The notes under the pieces were generated by a model. That model was given only the letters and a program-made list of their open reading frames with translations, was not told where the DNA came from and ran no database searches. Shown here piece after piece: positions 45,352-54,747 of a DNA stretch of 64,000 nt. Numbering within the stretch: position 1 is the first letter of the stretch; every line of letters starts with the position of its first letter. The stretch is from Leptospira stimsonii (GTDB lineage: Bacteria; Spirochaetota; Leptospiria; Leptospirales; Leptospiraceae): NCBI RefSeq assembly GCF_003545885.1, contig NZ_QHCT01000001.1:1178001-1242000 (forward strand), given 5' to 3'. Made by a program: the position numbers and the translations under genes.

Positions 45352-46512
45352 TTAAACCCTCTGAAGAATGTGAATACAACTGACCGCGCCCGGTCCACCC
45401 AAGACATGCGTCATCGCAGTTCTTGCGTTCGCGACCTGACGTTTATCGGCTTCGTCCCTGAGTTGAAACGTCATCTCTACGATTTGACCGACTCCGGTGG
45501 CTCCTACGGGATGTCCCTTCGCTTTGAGTCCTCCCGAAGTATTCACGGGAAGTTTGCCGCCGAGGCGAGTATGGCCTTCCATTGTAAACGGTCCACCCTT
45601 TCCCTTTTCCACAAAACCAAGATCTTCGATGTTGATGATTTCGGTAATCGTAAAACAATCGTGGCACTCCAGAACGTCGATCTCCTCTCTTTTTACTCCG
45701 GACATTTTGAAGGCTTCTGCGGCCGCTTGAATACTTGCAGGAAAACTGACGGAATCTTTTTTCAGGGCGACGTTGAAATAATCTCCCCCAATGCCGGAAC
45801 CTTTGATTGCGATCGGATTTTTGCTAATCGATTTCGCTTTATCCAAAGTGGTGATCACGATCGCGGCGCTTGCATCCGTAACTAAAGAAACGTCGTGGAA
45901 CCCGAAAGGAGTCGTGACCATTCTTGCTCTCATGATATTGTTAAACGAAATCTCTTTTTGTTTGTGAGCGAACGGATTGAGGCTCCCGTGATAATAATTC
46001 TTTTCAGCGACCTTCGAGAGCATTTCCTTTGTGGTTCCGAACTCGTGCATATGACGGATTGCATTGAGTGCAAAACCGGAGGGACCGGAAATACAATAAC
46101 CGCCTTCCACGTCCGCGTCTTGTCCTCGAGCGACGATTTCCATCGTGGTTTCGGGATCGAGACCGTTCATTTTCTCCACGCCCAAAATCAAAACGGTATC
46201 ATAGATTCCTGCGGCGACGGATAAGAATCCCTGACGAACCGCGATTCCTCCGGAAGCACAAGCTCCTTCGGTTCGAATCGCCGGCTTATCGCCTAATCCG
46301 AGTAAGTTGGCCGCATAAGATCCCATCGTATTTTGATGATTGAACTCGTTTCCCGCGTAATTGCCGACAAAGACCGCCTGGATTTCTTTTCTATCGATTC
46401 CGGAATCCAAGATGGCTCCGTTTCCGGCTTCGGTTACAAGGTCTCGTAAGGTTCGATCTTTGTGGTTTCCGTGTTCGGTTTCATATGCGCCGATGATCGC
46501 GACTTCTCTCAT
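45352..46512 (-). CDS. thiolase-family acyltransferase
   Basis: A 386-residue thiolase of the SCP2/acetyl-CoA acetyltransferase-like type that pairs with DUF35. Nucleophile region is EGACASGGIAVRQGFL (Cys at about 88). DVLECHDCFTITEI corresponds to a catalytic region, and SGGLKAKGHPVGATGVGQ is the C-terminal GHP motif with active-site His. Likely carries out acyl-CoA condensation or cleavage. It is first in the two-gene operon; a palindromic site lies 46 bases upstream. Confidence 0.9.
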   Translation of the reverse strand: MREVAIIGAYETEHGNHKDRTLRDLVTEAGNGAILDSGIDRKEIQAVFVGNYAGNEFNHQNTMGSYAANLLGLGDKPAIRTEGACASGGIAVRQGFLSVAAGIYDTVLILGVEKMNGLDPETTMEIVARGQDADVEGGYCISGPSGFALNAIRHMHEFGTTKEMLSKVAEKNYYHGSLNPFAHKQKEISFNNIMRARMVTTPFGFHDVSLVTDASAAIVITTLDKAKSISKNPIAIKGSGIGGDYFNVALKKDSVSFPASIQAAAEAFKMSGVKREEIDVLECHDCFTITEIINIEDLGFVEKGKGGPFTMEGHTRLGGKLPVNTSGGLKAKGHPVGATGVGQIVEMTFQLRDEADKRQVANARTAMTHVLGGPGAVSCIHILQRV

Positions 46513-46557
46513 AGAAGATTCTCCCTCTGCATTGGATCGTAAGGACTTTCAAAAATA

Positions 46558-46573
46558 ATGAACAAAAGTTCAT
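46558..46573. promoter_or_regulatory. candidate operator palindrome upstream of the thiolase operon
   Basis: ATGAAC-AAAA-GTTCAT is a perfect 16-base inverted repeat. It sits 46 bases before the thiolase ATG and about 226 bases before the divergent AraC-type gene. Such symmetry suits a dimeric repressor, perhaps for acyl-CoA metabolism; the regulator is unknown. Confidence 0.4.
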
Positions 46574-46798
46574 CTTTTTCTTTGAGATCCTTCTTCGTTT
46601 TGGAAGAAGAATTCGAAAGTTCGTAGAGAATGCACTTCTTTTTTACGTTGAAAATCAGAAGCACAAAGCGATTTCTTTTGAATTACTTCTTTACCGAGGA
46701 TCCGTAGGATTGCTTTTTAAGACTGTGGGAAGAACCTTTAAGAAAAAAAATTTGCTCCGATGGATCATAGATCGAATCGGATTCGATAGAGAAGGAGA

Positions 46799-47857
46799 AT
46801 GTCCGATTTGGCAAATTTTATCTTTGTATTAAAAGCGATTACGGTCGCACATCTGGGATTTCTGATTCTTAACTTCTTGATAAGAATTAAAATCACATAT
46901 CGGACCGCTCTCGGCAGTCTTTTTTGCATGAGCCTGATTGCGTATTTTCTATGCCCCGTGCTCTCCCATGTCGAAGTGAATCCGTTCGTTTTTGTGATCG
47001 TACATATCGGGTGTTATTCCGTTTCGATATTTTTTTATCTTTTTGTTTCGAGCTTGTTTGCGGACGGATTCCGATTCAGGATTTGGCACGGGGTCCTGTT
47101 TTTTCTTATCAATCTTTTCAGTTTTTATATATTCATTCTTTCGAATATACGAAATGAAACTTCCGTCACGGCTAAAATTCTATTTAGTATGCCTCAGCTA
47201 CTCTATTTAGGGCTCATCCTTTTTGCGTTAGGCGGCGTTTTGAAAGATAAGAATGTGGATCTTTTGGAATCAAGGCGGGAATTTCGTGTGATCTTTGCGG
47301 CTATTACCGGAATCTACGCCATCTCGGTAGTAATGGTGGAAGTGATCATGAAAAATTCGGAATATTCGATCGAATTGGATTTGGTGAATTCGGTTTTGAT
47401 CGCCGCGCTCGTTTTCTTTTTTTCGTTCCAACTTTTTGAGTTCAGAGAGAACACATTTTTGGTTTCGGAACGGAAACAAAAAGCGGATGAAGAACCCCTG
47501 GATGAGAATCTACTCAAAAACTTAAATTCGCTCTTGGATATACAGCGTATTTATTTGAAAGAAAATCTAACGATTCTAAGTTTTGCTCGGCAGATGAACG
47601 TTCCGGAAAAGAAAGTAAGAAAATTGATCAACCAGGGATTGGGTTATCGAAACTTTAACGAATTCTTAAATCACTATCGAATCCGCGAAGCAAAGATGAT
47701 CTTGTCAGATCCTTCCAAAAGTGAATTGCAAGTTCTTCGAATCGCGATGGATCTCGGTTACGGATCTTTGGCCCCGTTCAATCGAGCGTTCAAGGAAATC
47801 GTAGGCGTCACTCCATCCGATTTCCGAAGACAAAATCTTTTTCAAAAAACAAGCTGA
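46799..47857 (+). CDS. membrane-linked AraC-family transcriptional regulator
   Basis: 352 residues. The N-terminal half has about six to seven transmembrane helices (about 5-220). The C-terminal domain is an AraC-type double HTH: LTILSFARQMNVPEKKVRKLINQGLGYRNFNEFLNHYRIREAKMIL, then VLRIAMDLGYGSLAPFNRAFKEIVGVTPSDFRR. The membrane part presumably senses an envelope or lipid signal. SD GAAGGAG precedes the ATG. It converges on the methyltransferase operon (9-base gap). Confidence 0.9.
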   Translation: MSDLANFIFVLKAITVAHLGFLILNFLIRIKITYRTALGSLFCMSLIAYFLCPVLSHVEVNPFVFVIVHIGCYSVSIFFYLFVSSLFADGFRFRIWHGVLFFLINLFSFYIFILSNIRNETSVTAKILFSMPQLLYLGLILFALGGVLKDKNVDLLESRREFRVIFAAITGIYAISVVMVEVIMKNSEYSIELDLVNSVLIAALVFFFSFQLFEFRENTFLVSERKQKADEEPLDENLLKNLNSLLDIQRIYLKENLTILSFARQMNVPEKKVRKLINQGLGYRNFNEFLNHYRIREAKMILSDPSKSELQVLRIAMDLGYGSLAPFNRAFKEIVGVTPSDFRRQNLFQKTS

Positions 47858-47866
47858 GTTGATTTT

Positions 47867-48571
47867 TCAGTTTTGTTTTCGTATCTGAAAGAGAATGAAA
47901 TTTTGAGTCGGTAAAAAATCGAAACGATCGACTTCTTCAAAGCCGGCTTCTTTCATTTCTTTGATCAGGATTTCTCTTGAAGACCAGTGGTCCTTTGTTA
48001 CAAGAACACGAAGGATTCCGGTTAGGTCGTCTTTGTGGTCAATGATCGCGATCCTTCCTTCCGATTTTAGAAATTTTTTTAGCTCCGAGAAATACGCCGT
48101 GCGATTCTCGATGTGATGATAGGTATTGCAGGAAAAGATTAGATCCACTTTTTCGGGAAGATTTGGATTTGTTGCGTTTCCGAGAATGATCTGAATGTTG
48201 GAAGGTGTGTGATCGGAAAACTTTGTCTTGAGCTTTGAAACCAAATCCGGCTCCACTTCGATTGCATAAACTCTTCCGGTTCCACCGACTTCTCCGGAAA
48301 GATACTTTGTAAAATATCCGTTTCCCGCGCCTAAGTCTGCGATGATCTGTCCACGTTTGATTTTAAGCGTTTCCACTACTTGTTCCGGAAGTTGCCATCC
48401 CGCTCTTGAGTAAATCTTAGAATACTGAAGTTGGTTCATTCCCGCGCAGGAGATGGTGAACAAAAAAAACGTGATCGTCATAAAAGTTTGTCCCAATACG
48501 GGTACAAAACCTCCTAGCTTGATATTTTCGATAAAAAAAGCTAAACTTTTTGTAAAGACGGTAAGTTTCAT
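47867..48571 (-). CDS. class I SAM methyltransferase, membrane-linked
   Basis: 234 residues with a hydrophobic N-terminal segment (about 22-45), then motif I IADLGAGNGYFTKYL (about 73-87), acidic IEVEPDLV, LIFSCNTYHHIENRT and IAIIDHKDD. It methylates an unknown acceptor using S-adenosylmethionine. The N-terminal helix would place it at the membrane, suiting a lipid substrate. It begins 2 bases after the stop of the lipoprotein hydrolase gene: third in the operon. Confidence 0.87.
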   Translation of the reverse strand: MKLTVFTKSLAFFIENIKLGGFVPVLGQTFMTITFFLFTISCAGMNQLQYSKIYSRAGWQLPEQVVETLKIKRGQIIADLGAGNGYFTKYLSGEVGGTGRVYAIEVEPDLVSKLKTKFSDHTPSNIQIILGNATNPNLPEKVDLIFSCNTYHHIENRTAYFSELKKFLKSEGRIAIIDHKDDLTGILRVLVTKDHWSSREILIKEMKEAGFEEVDRFDFLPTQNFILFQIRKQN

Positions 48572-48573
48572 AT

Positions 48574-49698
48574 TTATTCCTCAATCGTGTTTTTAATTAA
48601 TATATTCTGATTATTGAATATTTTTAAATCATTGTAGATATTTTTATTGTCCGCCGCAAGCAGGGCAAGCGCGGCCGTTTTATTTTCGATCTCCGGATCC
48701 TGAAAGTAGTGATCGAGACCGATTTCAGTGATTACGATTCCATCGGGTGTGATCGAATCGATCGTCAATGTCAGTCCGTCATTAGGGCCGAACGGTTTTA
48801 AAATCTTATAACGAGATCGGATTCTATCGTTCACCTGTGATTCCAGCAAAACTCCCTGAAAATGAATCACCTTAATCGTGTCTGGAAAAAAATATTTTCC
48901 GGATTCTATCGGACCTTGTTTTCTTTGTAGATCCTTTACGAGTTCGGTCGATCTCCCGCGAAATCCCAGAAGAATTTTCGCCAACAACGATTTCGGAAAT
49001 TTTGTGAATTCATCCGCAAGCAAGGTTCCTCGATTGATTCCTCCGATATTGACCCACGCGTGAATCCGTGCGGTTTCTTCCGGAGAAGCGATTTCATTCA
49101 GATACGCGAGAACATCCAGACTTCCTTTCGAGGCGCTGACTAAAATTATTTTGCGTTTATCGGAATGAGTCGCCAAATATTTCCGGATGATAAGCGCATT
49201 GTCTTTCGCAAGACCGAACTCATCGGTTTCTATGAGAACGGTTTTGATTCCTCGTTTTTCAAACCATTCGCGTTGTCTTGCAAAATCCGCTCCCGTAGAA
49301 GTGTCGAGACGATAAGCGAGTCCTGGGACAAAAAGAAATTGGAATTTACCCAGCCTGACGAGATCTCTTTTTGAGAGGCCGGTTGTTTTTAATGTTTCGG
49401 CAAAATTCAAATATAGTTTTTGGGATCGCTCCTGGAACTTGTTTGAATAGATGGCTCTCAGAAGAAAAATCGTTGCATAATCGGAAGAATATCGTTTTAC
49501 CAAAGAGGAAAGTTCTTTGAGTGATGGAATTCTCAATTCCGCTTCCGATGACTGAAGTAGTTTTACGGCCGCATCGCTGTCTACGGTCAGTTCTCTTTCC
49601 TTTCCGACCAGCATCCCTTGTCCGCGGTAGGATTTTTGTGTCTGCTGACAAAAGAGACTAAACAAAATCAGTATTCCGATGATGGCTACGTTCTGCAT
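48574..49698 (-). CDS. lipoprotein with alpha/beta-hydrolase fold
   Basis: 374 residues. Lipoprotein signal MQNVAIIGILILFSLFC (Cys at about 17). A helical N-terminal part (to about 110) is followed by a lipase-like segment: FLFVPGLAYRLDTS, the nucleophile elbow IILVSASKGSLDVLAYL (Ser in SASKGS, about 195) and GGINRGTLLADE. A His near LDHYFQDPE may complete the triad. It probably acts on lipid or ester groups in the periplasm. It is the middle gene of the three-gene run. Confidence 0.72.
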   Translation of the reverse strand: MQNVAIIGILILFSLFCQQTQKSYRGQGMLVGKERELTVDSDAAVKLLQSSEAELRIPSLKELSSLVKRYSSDYATIFLLRAIYSNKFQERSQKLYLNFAETLKTTGLSKRDLVRLGKFQFLFVPGLAYRLDTSTGADFARQREWFEKRGIKTVLIETDEFGLAKDNALIIRKYLATHSDKRKIILVSASKGSLDVLAYLNEIASPEETARIHAWVNIGGINRGTLLADEFTKFPKSLLAKILLGFRGRSTELVKDLQRKQGPIESGKYFFPDTIKVIHFQGVLLESQVNDRIRSRYKILKPFGPNDGLTLTIDSITPDGIVITEIGLDHYFQDPEIENKTAALALLAADNKNIYNDLKIFNNQNILIKNTIEE

Positions 49699-49714
49699 TT
49701 CTTTTCACAAAATT

Positions 49715-50539
49715 TTAATTGGATCGGGTCTCAACTTCTCGCGAAAGATTGATCGGTTCTCGTTCGGTTATATTCTTAAATGTCTTTTCGTATTCAGGGT
49801 GAACTGTTCCGAACATCTCATCCCAAATCGTAGAGTAGAGTCCGAAGTTATATCGAAAGTATTGGTGATGCATATCGTGATTCGTATTCGTATTGATATA
49901 CTTTAGAATTCGATTGGAGATTATCCAGCTTGGGAACATTTCATAACCGCTGTGACCCAATACATTTCTGATGATCTGGAATGTCATAAAGATCACGAGT
50001 GCAAGCGTGTGGACCGGAAATAGGGAGACCACGATCGGCATAATCATAGCGTGGACGAGCGCTTCCCAGGGACTAAAAGAATACGCGGTCCATGGTGAGG
50101 GCGTTGTTGAGTCGTGATGAATTTTGTGGAAGGTTTTAAAGAACAAACGCGTGTGCATCAGTCGATGGGTCCAGTAGAAGTAAAAGTCCTGGATCAACAG
50201 AATAAGAAATACGCTTAAAAGAAGATAACCCCAACCATAGTCTTCGATTCTATCGTAGAATTTAAAAAATCCGTATCCTTTCAGAACCAAGACGATTAAG
50301 GTTACGGTTGTATAGACTACGACTGAAGAGACGGAGTATAAAAACTCTTTTCTAAACTGGGAAGGTTTTGCGTTTTTAGTCTGAATCTTTCTGTGTTGGA
50401 AGGGATGTTTCCAGATATAGAGTCCCGTAAAAGCGAGTCCGGCGAATACGAAATATCTTAGAAAATCGATGAGAAAGATTTTCGGCGCGTGAGGGATTAG
50501 CGCTGATACGGTTTGAAGAAAGTGAAATTGTTCGTTCAT
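49715..50539 (-). CDS. fatty acid hydroxylase/sterol desaturase-family membrane protein
   Basis: A 274-residue integral membrane di-iron oxygenase of the fatty acid hydroxylase superfamily. Histidine clusters are HRLMHTR, FHKIHHDST and a late pair HDMHHQYF, the eight-His pattern; about four transmembrane helices precede and separate them. It probably hydroxylates or desaturates a lipid chain using oxygen. It is first of the run with the hydrolase (16-base gap) and the methyltransferase. Confidence 0.9.
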   Translation of the reverse strand: MNEQFHFLQTVSALIPHAPKIFLIDFLRYFVFAGLAFTGLYIWKHPFQHRKIQTKNAKPSQFRKEFLYSVSSVVVYTTVTLIVLVLKGYGFFKFYDRIEDYGWGYLLLSVFLILLIQDFYFYWTHRLMHTRLFFKTFHKIHHDSTTPSPWTAYSFSPWEALVHAMIMPIVVSLFPVHTLALVIFMTFQIIRNVLGHSGYEMFPSWIISNRILKYINTNTNHDMHHQYFRYNFGLYSTIWDEMFGTVHPEYEKTFKNITEREPINLSREVETRSN

Positions 50540-50707
50540 AGTTCATCCTTAAGTCCGGTGCTGTTTCGGACTTACGAACGATTAAAACCTATTTTCCGAT
50601 TCTCCTCTTATCGAATTCGGCAAAAGACTGATCAAAGCCGGATTCGATCAGTCTTTTTCGCGTTTTTTGTTTATGTTAAATTGGGTAAAGAATCGGCTTT
50701 CTTATTT

Positions 50708-51277
50708 TTATTTCCGTGCGAGGAAGCCGTAGTGGTAGGGAGGAAGATCGATCGGTTGAGCCGTTTCGATTTGAAATTTTGCTTCTTTCGCGCGATTATA
50801 AATTTCTTACGGTTTGGGACGAATATCCATTTTGGGACCGCGAGGAGTTTTCGAATCGTAGTTCCAATTGACAAGCCCCGCATAACTTCCCGGTTTTAGA
50901 ATTCGGTGCGCTTCTTACAAAATTGCGATTGGGTCTTCGTGGTGCAAAAGATTGAAAATCATAACATAATCCACTGAATCCGGTGTGAGAGAAGTTCCGT
51001 CCGCAATGATGTCCTTTTCGATCGGAATGAGATGGTCCAATCCTTCTTGTTTTGCATTTTTTTGAAGATCTTGGACTAAGTCGTTTTCAATTTCAAAGGC
51101 AAGGATTCGATTCTTATGATTTCTTGCCAATGGGAGCGTAAAGGTTCCGTAACCGGAACCGAATTCTACGATCGTTCCGATTTCTTTTAACAAATTCATT
51201 CTTTCTAAGATTAAGGGCACGTTAAAAAGAGTGTCCCAATACTCGGCTTCCGGCATACCGCTGTCTCTTACTTTCAT
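50708..51277 (-). pseudogene. class I methyltransferase interrupted by two in-frame stops
   Basis: One reading frame of 190 codons, broken by TAA at 50915-50917 and 50807-50809. It opens MKVRDSGMPEAEYWDTLFNV, has SAM motif I IVEFGSGYGTFTLPLA, LAFEIENDLVQDL and FNLLHHEDPIAIL up to the first stop. After that comes EAHRILKPGSYAGLVNWNYD, then PKMDIRPKP, the second stop, and EIYNRAKEAKFQIETAQPID to the final TAA. Each stop is one C-to-T change from CAA. Frame is preserved throughout, so it is a young pseudogene, or less likely a truncated 120-residue product. A promoter-like TTGACT...TATATA lies just before the ATG. Confidence 0.85.
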
Positions 51278-51313
51278 GGTTCTTATATAAAAAAGAGAAT
51301 TGACATAGTCAAT
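51277..51313 (-). promoter_or_regulatory. promoter-like sequence before the methyltransferase pseudogene
   Basis: On the minus strand TTGACT, a 17-base spacer and TATATA end 6 bases before the ATG at 51277; part of the -35 lies in a short palindrome ATTGAC-ATA-GTCAAT (51299-51313). If real, the message would be nearly leaderless, or translation starts at the Met 7 codons on. Confidence 0.4.
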
Positions 51314-51489
51314 GAAATATTCGAATAAGCGAAAGTAGGCGAGAATTAAGATGAAACTTGAAATTATCTTTTCTTCCGTTAAATCTAACAGGTCGGTACG
51401 AAATCATTTCTAAAAACGGTAGATTCATGCGTCTTTAAAGTAAATTCAATTTATATAATGTTCTCTGATGAGTAGCGTTAGAAGGATTC

Positions 51490-52560
51490 TTAAAAATGGA
51501 TAAAAACTCCTAAACTTACCGACTCCGAATTCTTATTTTTTTGATATTCTACAAGGATGTTTGCGTCTTTCCAGGCGAATTCTAAACCGATCGTTCCATA
51601 CCAATTCGCGTGACTTACAAAAAGATTCCGCTTCAGATCCAAGTAGACAAGAGTCGGATTGGATGTGAAATCATCTTTGTTTGCGAGCGCGGAGAGGGCG
51701 AAATTTCTTTCCACTTGAATCCCCACGTTTCCTTGATTGAACATTCCGCCTAAACCGCCGTAGAAAGAAAAAAATCCGATCGTCTTTGCATAACGAAAAT
51801 CGAATGTAGCCGAGTAGATATTCGAATTGTATGTGAGATCGTTGATTCCGATCCATTTTCGAGGTTGTCCCGAAAGGCGAATGTTGGTCGGTTTTCGATC
51901 GTAAGAATGAAGACTGATCGTCTGAAGCGATTGAAAGAGTCCGAAGCCGAAGGAGAGTCCGTCTTTCCCGTTCGTTTCGGAAGAGTTTGAAGAAGAATAG
52001 AATGGAAAGTATCTCAGGTTGATGCCGGTGTTTGCAACCTTTCCGTGAAGGTCGGTCTTTCTCAGTTTTAGAAAGGGAACGTTTTGTTCCGAGAGTTCGT
52101 AGGGAAAATAGTGGAAGTGAATGTTCCATTTCGAGAGTTGTGGGCTCGGACTTTCGAAGAGGTTTCCTAAGTTGAAACCGAAGTTGACCGAAGGAGAGGC
52201 GGCCATTCCTTGTTTGGGGAGTTCCCGCAGTTCTGAATTTTCGAAGAAATAGTTTCTCGGACTCAAATTGGTTCTTGCGATGGAATATCCGAGTCCGATT
52301 CTTTTTCTGGTAAGAATCGTTCCGCCTAACATCGATGAGTTGATATTTTGAAGAACGGCGGCTTCTCCCATGGAAAGTAGGAATTCCTTCGTATAAATGG
52401 CGTCTAACGCAGGGTCGATGAGGTTGCTTCCCAGGACGATTTCAGGCGGAATAGAAGCACATTCGGCGCCGACGCAGGCCGCTTCGGAAAAAAGGGAATC
52501 GCAATAAAATAATAGAACAAAGAAGAGTGACTCGTAGAATTTCGTTTTTTTGATTTTCAA
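51490..52560 (-). CDS. outer-membrane beta-barrel protein, hypothetical
   Basis: A 356-residue protein with a signal peptide (about 1-25, ending FSEAACVG) and a C terminus ending GVFIHF, the aromatic-terminated strand expected of barrel proteins. The middle has many amphipathic alternating strands with aromatic girdle residues (WNIHFHYFPYEL, TGINLRYFPFYS, YSATFDFRYAKTIGFFSFYGGLGG). No transport family named. A motif copy at 52218-52229 is translated in frame within SELRELPKQG, an exposed loop by its position. Confidence 0.75.
   Translation of the reverse strand: MKIKKTKFYESLFFVLLFYCDSLFSEAACVGAECASIPPEIVLGSNLIDPALDAIYTKEFLLSMGEAAVLQNINSSMLGGTILTRKRIGLGYSIARTNLSPRNYFFENSELRELPKQGMAASPSVNFGFNLGNLFESPSPQLSKWNIHFHYFPYELSEQNVPFLKLRKTDLHGKVANTGINLRYFPFYSSSNSSETNGKDGLSFGFGLFQSLQTISLHSYDRKPTNIRLSGQPRKWIGINDLTYNSNIYSATFDFRYAKTIGFFSFYGGLGGMFNQGNVGIQVERNFALSALANKDDFTSNPTLVYLDLKRNLFVSHANWYGTIGLEFAWKDANILVEYQKNKNSESVSLGVFIHF
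52218..52229. repeat. in-frame dispersed motif in the barrel gene
   Basis: GGAGTTCCCGCA inside the coding region, read on the minus strand as REL-P. It lies near residues 110-115, between predicted beta strands, where a short insertion would be tolerated. Confidence 0.65.
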
Positions 52561-53111
52561 TGTTCTTTCCGAAAAGTCGCCTTTCTTAAGTTACCAAGGA
52601 AAAATCGTTTCTCAATTCTTCCTACAAACAATTTGGAGCCTGTCCCGAAACTTTTAAAAAAATGAGACAAATCGTAAGATAAGAATCGAAACGCTGGAGT
52701 TCCCGCAAATTCCTTCTTTATAAGTTTAGCGACTTTTTAATCGATTTGCGCCTTCCGATTCTTGTGGGAGTTCCTACATTCTCAGATTTTGGGAAAGGCC
52801 AAAGAGAACTTTTTTGAAATACGAAATCGATCTCTTTCTCTCGAGAAAAAATTCTTGGAATCGGACTTGAAACCGTTCGAGTAAAATTCTCGAGAAAGGA
52901 TCGATTTGCCAAGTTAGAAAAGAAAGAGTAGAGGGCTTTTTCAAAGTTTGTGAAAGCGTGAAAAATTTCGCTTACTACATTTTGTTTTTGTATGAGTTCC
53001 TGCGGTTTCCGACTTTGGAACGAATCTTTAATGAAAGAAGAATTACATGCAGAATTTCGAATTCTGCAGAAGCCGTTTTGAATGACTTCCGCAAAATTCA
53101 AAAAATCTAAT
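52561..53111. other. intergenic, no convincing gene, two motif copies
   Basis: 551 bases between the barrel gene and fabG. The motif occurs as GGAGTTCCCGCA (52696-52707) and GGAGTTCCTAC (52767-52777). A 127-codon minus frame (52718-53101) is of mixed, non-protein-like composition and begins over the motif, so I do not call it. Confidence 0.65.
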
Positions 53112-53879
53112 TTACATTCCGATCGCGGCGCCGCCGTCGACTCTCAAATAGGTTCCGGTGATGTAATTGGATTGATCACTTAAGAAGAATTTTACCGCGT
53201 TTGCGATCTCTTGTTGTGTTCCCGGTCTTCTTAGAGGAATGAACATAGGATCGGTGAGTTTTTTCTGAACTTCTTCCGGTAAAGAAGCGGTCATGTCGGT
53301 TTGCACGTAACCAGGACATACTGCGTTGACAAGAACGTTTCTTCCGGAAAATTCTCTTGCGGAAACTTTTGTAAGAGCGATTACACCGGCTTTGGAAGCG
53401 GAGTAGTTTGCCTGTCCCGGCTGTCCGGTAAGACCGGAGACGGAAGAGATGTTCACGATTCTTCCTGATTCCGCTTTGAGAAGAAGTTTCGATGCGGACT
53501 TAGTCATCAGAAAAACGCCTTTTAGGTTTACGTCCATCACGAAGTCGAATTCTTGTTCGCTCATTCTCATGAGAAGATTGTCTTTGAGAACTCCCGCGTT
53601 GTTCACAAGAAAATCAAGTTTTCCGAATTTTTCCTTAATTCCCGCGATGACCGCGTCGCAGTCTTCGGGCTTTGTTACGTTGCACGGAATTCCTAAAGTT
53701 TTTACGCCGAATTCTTTCGCGATCTCTGCGGCCGCTTGTTCGATATGTTCTTTGTTGAGGTCGCATACTACTATGTCCCCTCCCTCTTTAGCGATTGTAT
53801 TTGCGATCGCTCTTCCGAGCCCGCGTGGAGACGCCGCTCCGGTAACGAGTGCTACTTTTCCTTCGAATTGTTTAGACAT
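53112..53879 (-). CDS. fabG: 3-oxoacyl-ACP reductase FabG-like SDR
   Basis: A 255-residue short-chain dehydrogenase: [14 protein letters not shown] (about 13-26, NADPH site), [15 protein letters not shown], catalytic S in [10 protein letters not shown] and K in [14 protein letters not shown], and the end [14 protein letters not shown]. This is the FabG pattern, reducing 3-oxoacyl-ACP in fatty acid synthesis; a PHA or other oxoacyl reductase is possible. ATG 53877-53879 gives the family start [14 protein letters not shown]. Confidence 0.9.
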   Translation of the reverse strand: MSKQFEGKVALVTGAASPRGLGRAIANTIAKEGGDIVVCDLNKEHIEQAAAEIAKEFGVKTLGIPCNVTKPEDCDAVIAGIKEKFGKLDFLVNNAGVLKDNLLMRMSEQEFDFVMDVNLKGVFLMTKSASKLLLKAESGRIVNISSVSGLTGQPGQANYSASKAGVIALTKVSAREFSGRNVLVNAVCPGYVQTDMTASLPEEVQKKLTDPMFIPLRRPGTQQEIANAVKFFLSDQSNYITGTYLRVDGGAAIGM

Positions 53880-53923
53880 GATTTCCCTCGTGTCGAGATA
53901 CTGATTGGCTTTCCATTTCCGTG

Positions 53924-53955
<32 letters not shown>

Positions 53956-54039
53956 CCCGAATTTCCTTTGCCTTTCTAAAACGAAAATATATCATCGTTA
54001 GATGAACATTCTTTCATTTTGAATTTGGAGAATCAAAAC

Positions 54040-54747
54040 ATGCAGTCCTCATACAATCGCCCTTTGCAATCGATCGGTCCAATCGAAGCCGTTTATCTTC
54101 CCGGGAATTCGGAAGCCTACACAGTGATTTTGTTTCATGGATACGGAGCGAACGCATATGACCTTTCTCCTCTCAGCGCTTATCTTGATCTTCCCGAAGG
54201 AACCAATTGGCTTTTTCCAAACGGGATCTTGGAAATCCCGGTGATGCCCGGTTATAATGGAAGGGCTTGGTTTCCGATCGATATGGAAGCTCTTCAGAGA
54301 GCGATGACCACCGGAGGATACAGAGATTTTTCGGATCGTTATCCCGCCGGACTTGAAAGCGCTCGCGAGAAGGCTGTCGAAATGATCCGGAGTTTGGGAC
54401 TTTCTATGGATAAAGTGATTCTCGGAGGCTTTAGTCAAGGAGCGATGCTCGCAACCGATATCGCACTTCATTCCGAGATCAATCCTGCCGGGCTTCTGAT
54501 TCTTTCCGGAACTCTGATCAGTGAAACGGATTGGAGGCGTTTGGCGGAAAAGAAGAAGGATTACAAATTCTTTCAGAGTCACGGAAGAATGGATCCTGTT
54601 CTCGGTTATCCTGCCGCGAAAAAGCTCGAACAACTTTTGATCGGAGCCGGGTGGAAAGGGGAAATGATCGCTTTTCCGGGTGGACACGAAATTCCTGAGA
54701 TCGTACTTAGGGGAATGAACCTGTACCTCAGGAACATCACCGGATGA
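54040..54747 (+). CDS. carboxylesterase/phospholipase-type alpha/beta hydrolase
   Basis: A 235-residue serine hydrolase of the phospholipase/carboxylesterase family: [16 protein letters not shown], the nucleophile elbow [16 protein letters not shown] (Ser about 137) and His in [13 protein letters not shown]. An Asp in [11 protein letters not shown] is the acid. The ATG at 54040 has GGAG 9 bases upstream. Substrate unknown. Its stop overlaps the next gene's start by four bases. Confidence 0.9.
   Translation: MQSSYNRPLQSIGPIEAVYLPGNSEAYTVILFHGYGANAYDLSPLSAYLDLPEGTNWLFPNGILEIPVMPGYNGRAWFPIDMEALQRAMTTGGYRDFSDRYPAGLESAREKAVEMIRSLGLSMDKVILGGFSQGAMLATDIALHSEINPAGLLILSGTLISETDWRRLAEKKKDYKFFQSHGRMDPVLGYPAAKKLEQLLIGAGWKGEMIAFPGGHEIPEIVLRGMNLYLRNITG

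Noticed and set aside
52718..53101. 127-codon minus frame downstream of fabG
   Set aside because: Begins near fabG's end, crosses a motif copy, no recognisable domain and no ribosome-binding site.
53586..53600. GAGAACTCCCGCG in fabG as a motif copy
   Set aside because: It encodes the family's invariant NNAGVL and lacks the GGAACTCC core.
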